Below are positions 6,898 to 8,412 of a stretch of 8,412 bases of DNA, in pieces. Numbering within the stretch: the first letter of the stretch is position 1; each line of letters opens with the position of its first letter. Under the pieces are notes generated by a model that saw only the letters and a list, made by a program, of their open reading frames with translations, ran no database searches and was not told the origin of the DNA. This DNA comes from Dethiosulfatibacter sp. (lineage in GTDB: Bacteria > Bacillota_A > Clostridia > Tissierellales > Dethiosulfatibacteraceae): assembly GCA_019084435.1 (NCBI GenBank), contig JAHRFV010000206.1:1-8412 (forward strand). The letters run 5' to 3'. A program made the translations under genes and the position numbers.

Positions 6898-7569
6898 ATG
6901 TCTCAAATCTTAAATAACGATTGGAATGAAGTGCTTTCAAAAGAATTTGAAAAACAATATTATATTGAATTACGCAAATTTCTGATATCAGAGTATAAAA
7001 CTCGTGTCGTTTATCCTGACAAGCATGATATCTTCAATGCGCTCCATTACACGCCTTTGAAGAACACAAAAGTCTTGCTACTAGGCCAAGACCCTTATCA
7101 CAATGAAAATCAAGCCCACGGATTAAGTTTCTCGGTAATGCCTGGACAAAAGATACCACCATCACTTCAGAACATTTATAAAGAATTACATGATGATATC
7201 GGATGCACGATACCTAACCACGGGTACTTGAAAAAATGGGCAGACCAAGGCGTATTGCTTTTAAATACGGTACTTACTGTTAGAGCACACCAAGCCAATT
7301 CGCATCAAGGCATGGGATGGGAAAAGTTTACAGATGCCGTCATTCAGGCTGTTAATACACAAAATCGTCCAATTGTTATTTTTCTATGGGGAAAACCGGC
7401 ACAGAATAAAAAATCAATGCTTACTAATTCTAAGCACTTAGTGCTGACTGCGCCACATCCAAGTCCATTATCAGCCTACAGAGGATTTTTCGGCAGCAAG
7501 CACTTCAGCAAGGCAAATGACTTCCTTGAAAAGTACGGCATAGAGAAGGTAGATTGGAGATTGGATTGA
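6898..7569 (+). CDS. ung: Uracil-DNA glycosylase, family 1
   Basis: This 223-aa enzyme removes uracil from DNA as the first step of base-excision repair. Family-1 motifs are complete: the water-activating loop GQDPYH (63-68, catalytic base D65), AHGLSFSV (73-80), LLLNTVLTV (120-128), [13 protein letters not shown] (136-148), FLWGKPAQ (162-169) and the DNA-intercalation loop [13 protein letters not shown] starting at H187, followed by HFSKAN. Length matches typical bacterial Ung. It starts 43 bases after the M55 gene with no visible terminator or promoter between, so it may be read from the same transcript even though its function is unrelated to peptide metabolism. The terminator-like hairpin at 7732-7774 is the first convincing stop signal downstream. 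Confidence 0.97.
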   Translation: MSQILNNDWNEVLSKEFEKQYYIELRKFLISEYKTRVVYPDKHDIFNALHYTPLKNTKVLLLGQDPYHNENQAHGLSFSVMPGQKIPPSLQNIYKELHDDIGCTIPNHGYLKKWADQGVLLLNTVLTVRAHQANSHQGMGWEKFTDAVIQAVNTQNRPIVIFLWGKPAQNKKSMLTNSKHLVLTAPHPSPLSAYRGFFGSKHFSKANDFLEKYGIEKVDWRLD

Positions 7570-7664
7570 GGTAAAAAAACATAAGAAAGATTTAGAAGCT
7601 TGAATCATTTGCAAAACAAGACTTTTTGTCAGTACAAGTCAAAACTATAATTATGCAAATAGCG

Positions 7665-7691
7665 TATAAGCAAGTATTATTAATGCTTATA
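7665..7691. repeat. 8-bp inverted repeat upstream of nrdJ promoter
   Basis: TATAAGCA (7665-7672) and TGCTTATA (7684-7691) are perfect inverted copies around an 11-base AT-rich loop. No T-run follows, so it is not an intrinsic terminator. It lies about 30 bases upstream of the -35 of the nrdJ promoter and could be a regulator site or a chance AT-rich palindrome. The rest of 7570-7718 shows no coding sequence with a ribosome binding site and no recognisable riboswitch. Confidence 0.35.
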
Positions 7692-7718
7692 GAAAGAGAT
7701 AAAAATGAGGGTAATCAT

Positions 7719-7747
7719 TTGACTAACCCTGAACCTGGTGATACAAT
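7719..7747 (+). promoter_or_regulatory. Promoter of nrdJ
   Basis: TTGACT (7719-7724) is separated by exactly 17 bases from TACAAT (7742-7747), and a TG one base before the -10 (7739-7740) gives an extended -10. Five of six bases match in each hexamer. This is the best sigma-A-type promoter in the window. The start point would be near 7754, giving a leader of about 54 bases. The first NrdR-like box covers the -10 and start point. Confidence 0.85.
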
Positions 7748-7774
7748 ATATTGTGTATTCAGGTTTATTTTTTT
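7732..7774 (+). terminator. Intrinsic terminator downstream of ung, nested in the nrdJ promoter
   Basis: AACCTG (7732-7737) pairs with CAGGTT (7760-7765). Inside, after one G-U and a 2x2 mismatch, eight further positions can pair (7741-7748 with 7749-7756, a few of which must stay open as a loop). A T-tract (7764-7774, one A interrupting) follows. Transcripts from ung or further upstream would form this hairpin, while transcripts started near 7754 would contain only its 3' arm and escape. Confidence 0.65.
7741..7756. promoter_or_regulatory. NrdR box 1 (operator)
   Basis: ATACAATATATTGTGT matches the NrdR-box consensus acaCwAtATaTwGtgt (quoted from memory) at 15 of 16 positions. It overlaps the -10 and the start point of the nrdJ promoter, a position suited to repression by the ATP/dATP-sensing repressor NrdR. 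Confidence 0.85.
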
Positions 7775-7782
7775 ACTTAGAA

Positions 7783-7798
7783 ACACTATATGTTGGGA
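7783..7798. promoter_or_regulatory. NrdR box 2 (operator)
   Basis: ACACTATATGTTGGGA matches the same consensus at 13 of 16 positions. It begins exactly 42 bp after box 1, about four helical turns, which is one of the spacings known for paired NrdR boxes. Its right end runs into the GGGAGGG ribosome binding site of nrdJ, which probably explains the weaker right half. Confidence 0.75.
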
Positions 7799-7807
7799 GG
7801 GTATCAA

Positions 7808-8412
7808 ATGGCACAAATACTAAAAAGGACAGGAGAAATAGTAGATTTCAGAAGCGAGAAAATTGTTAATGCAATTATAAAAGCCATGAATGAAACTAAG
7901 GATGGCGCTAATGTAGAAATTGCTCAGTCAATAGCTAGCGACATAAGAAATATTGTGACATCATCGAATAAAGCCATCACAGTCGAAATCATTCAAGACA
8001 TGGTGGAAGATAGGCTAATGGACAGTAGTCGAAAAGATGTTGCAAAAAGGTATATTCTATATAGATATGAGAGAGACAAGTCCAGAGACGCAAGAAAGAG
8101 ACGTGACGGTAGAGTTTTATCTGAAGAATTCATTAGCAATTATAAGCATAAAGAATCCCCTATGAAACAGTTGGGTAACTTTGTCTATTATAGAACCTAT
8201 TCAAGATGGCTTTCAGAAGAGAGAAGAAGAGAGTATTGGTGGGAAACAGTGAGAAGAGCAGTAGAGTATAACTGCAGTCTTGTTCCAACAACAAAAGATG
8301 AGGCCGAAAGACTTTATGACAACATCTTCAATCTCAAGCAATTCTTGTCAGGTAGAACGTTTTGGGTAGGCGGTACACCGGTAGCTGAGCACTATCCAAT
8401 GGCAAATTTTAA
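7808..8412 (+). CDS. nrdJ: Adenosylcobalamin-dependent (class II) ribonucleotide reductase, N-terminal part
   Basis: The gene is cut by the window end after 201 codons. The enzyme makes deoxyribonucleotides using coenzyme B12, without oxygen. Residues about 3-92 form an ATP-cone, the allosteric ATP/dATP on/off domain (KRTGEIVDFRSEKI near the start, ITVEIIQDMVEDRLM at 57-71, AKRYILYRYER at 79-89). Residues from about 115 resemble the monomeric Lactobacillus leichmannii-type reductase: YYRTYSRWL (127-135), WWETVRRAVE (144-153), EAERLY (165-170) and LSGRTFWVGGT (180-190). The window stops at PMANF, just before the conserved redox cysteine expected next. GGAGG lies 7 bases before the ATG. Control by NrdR is strongly suggested by the two upstream boxes. 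A class I or III reductase is unlikely given the YxRTYxRWL block. Confidence 0.88.
   Translation, partial: MAQILKRTGEIVDFRSEKIVNAIIKAMNETKDGANVEIAQSIASDIRNIVTSSNKAITVEIIQDMVEDRLMDSSRKDVAKRYILYRYERDKSRDARKRRDGRVLSEEFISNYKHKESPMKQLGNFVYYRTYSRWLSEERRREYWWETVRRAVEYNCSLVPTTKDEAERLYDNIFNLKQFLSGRTFWVGGTPVAEHYPMANF

Noticed and set aside
7570..7807. Cobalamin riboswitch in front of the B12-dependent reductase
   Set aside because: No B12-box-like sequence or multi-stem arrangement is visible, and the leader from the predicted promoter is only about 54 bases.
7626..7823. 65-codon plus-strand reading frame upstream of nrdJ, starting with TTG
   Set aside because: It has no ribosome binding site, runs through the nrdJ promoter, terminator and NrdR boxes and overlaps the nrdJ start. 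The product has no recognisable character.

Overview
The window looks like the chromosome of a low-GC Gram-positive anaerobe, most likely in the Clostridia. Evidence for this is the AT-rich sequence, AT-biased codon use, strong GGAGG-type ribosome binding sites in front of nearly every gene, and a coenzyme-B12-type (class II) ribonucleotide reductase. The protein families are ordinary, and no mobile element, CRISPR array, tRNA or phage gene was seen. The taxonomic call is an inference from sequence style.

Layout: (1) Positions 21-136 are a 5S rRNA gene, the end of an rRNA operon. It is followed by a hairpin terminator (145-178) shared with the convergent lysA. (2) On the minus strand, an alanine-racemase-family gene (2671-1511) leads into lysA, diaminopimelate decarboxylase (1478-198). 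(3) A 267-bp divergent intergenic region holds a plausible alr promoter and some inverted repeats. (4) On the plus strand, a tight five-gene run encodes an M20 amidohydrolase, an M19 dipeptidase, DapF, an M55 DppA-like D-aminopeptidase and Ung (uracil-DNA glycosylase). Gaps are 32, 45, 17 and 43 bp and each gene has its own ribosome binding site. (5) A 238-bp intergenic region contains a strong promoter, two NrdR-box-like operators 42 bp apart and a terminator-like hairpin centred exactly on the first operator. (6) The window ends inside nrdJ, which starts with an ATP-cone.

How the genes fit together: DapF interconverts LL- and meso-diaminopimelate (DAP), and LysA decarboxylates meso-DAP to L-lysine. 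Alr interconverts L- and D-alanine. The M19, M20 and M55 enzymes hydrolyse dipeptides, N-acyl amino acids and D-amino-acid peptides. Together they make a coherent set for DAP/lysine metabolism plus turnover of D-amino-acid-containing (murein-type) peptides. No transporter or dedicated regulator for such a pathway lies in the window, so shared function is an inference from gene proximity. Ung and nrdJ form a separate DNA-precursor/DNA-repair end. The best-supported regulatory signal is the NrdR-type control region in front of nrdJ.

Several genes have an in-frame start upstream of the likely one. The starts given here for lysA, dapF and ung are the internal ATGs with a properly spaced ribosome binding site.
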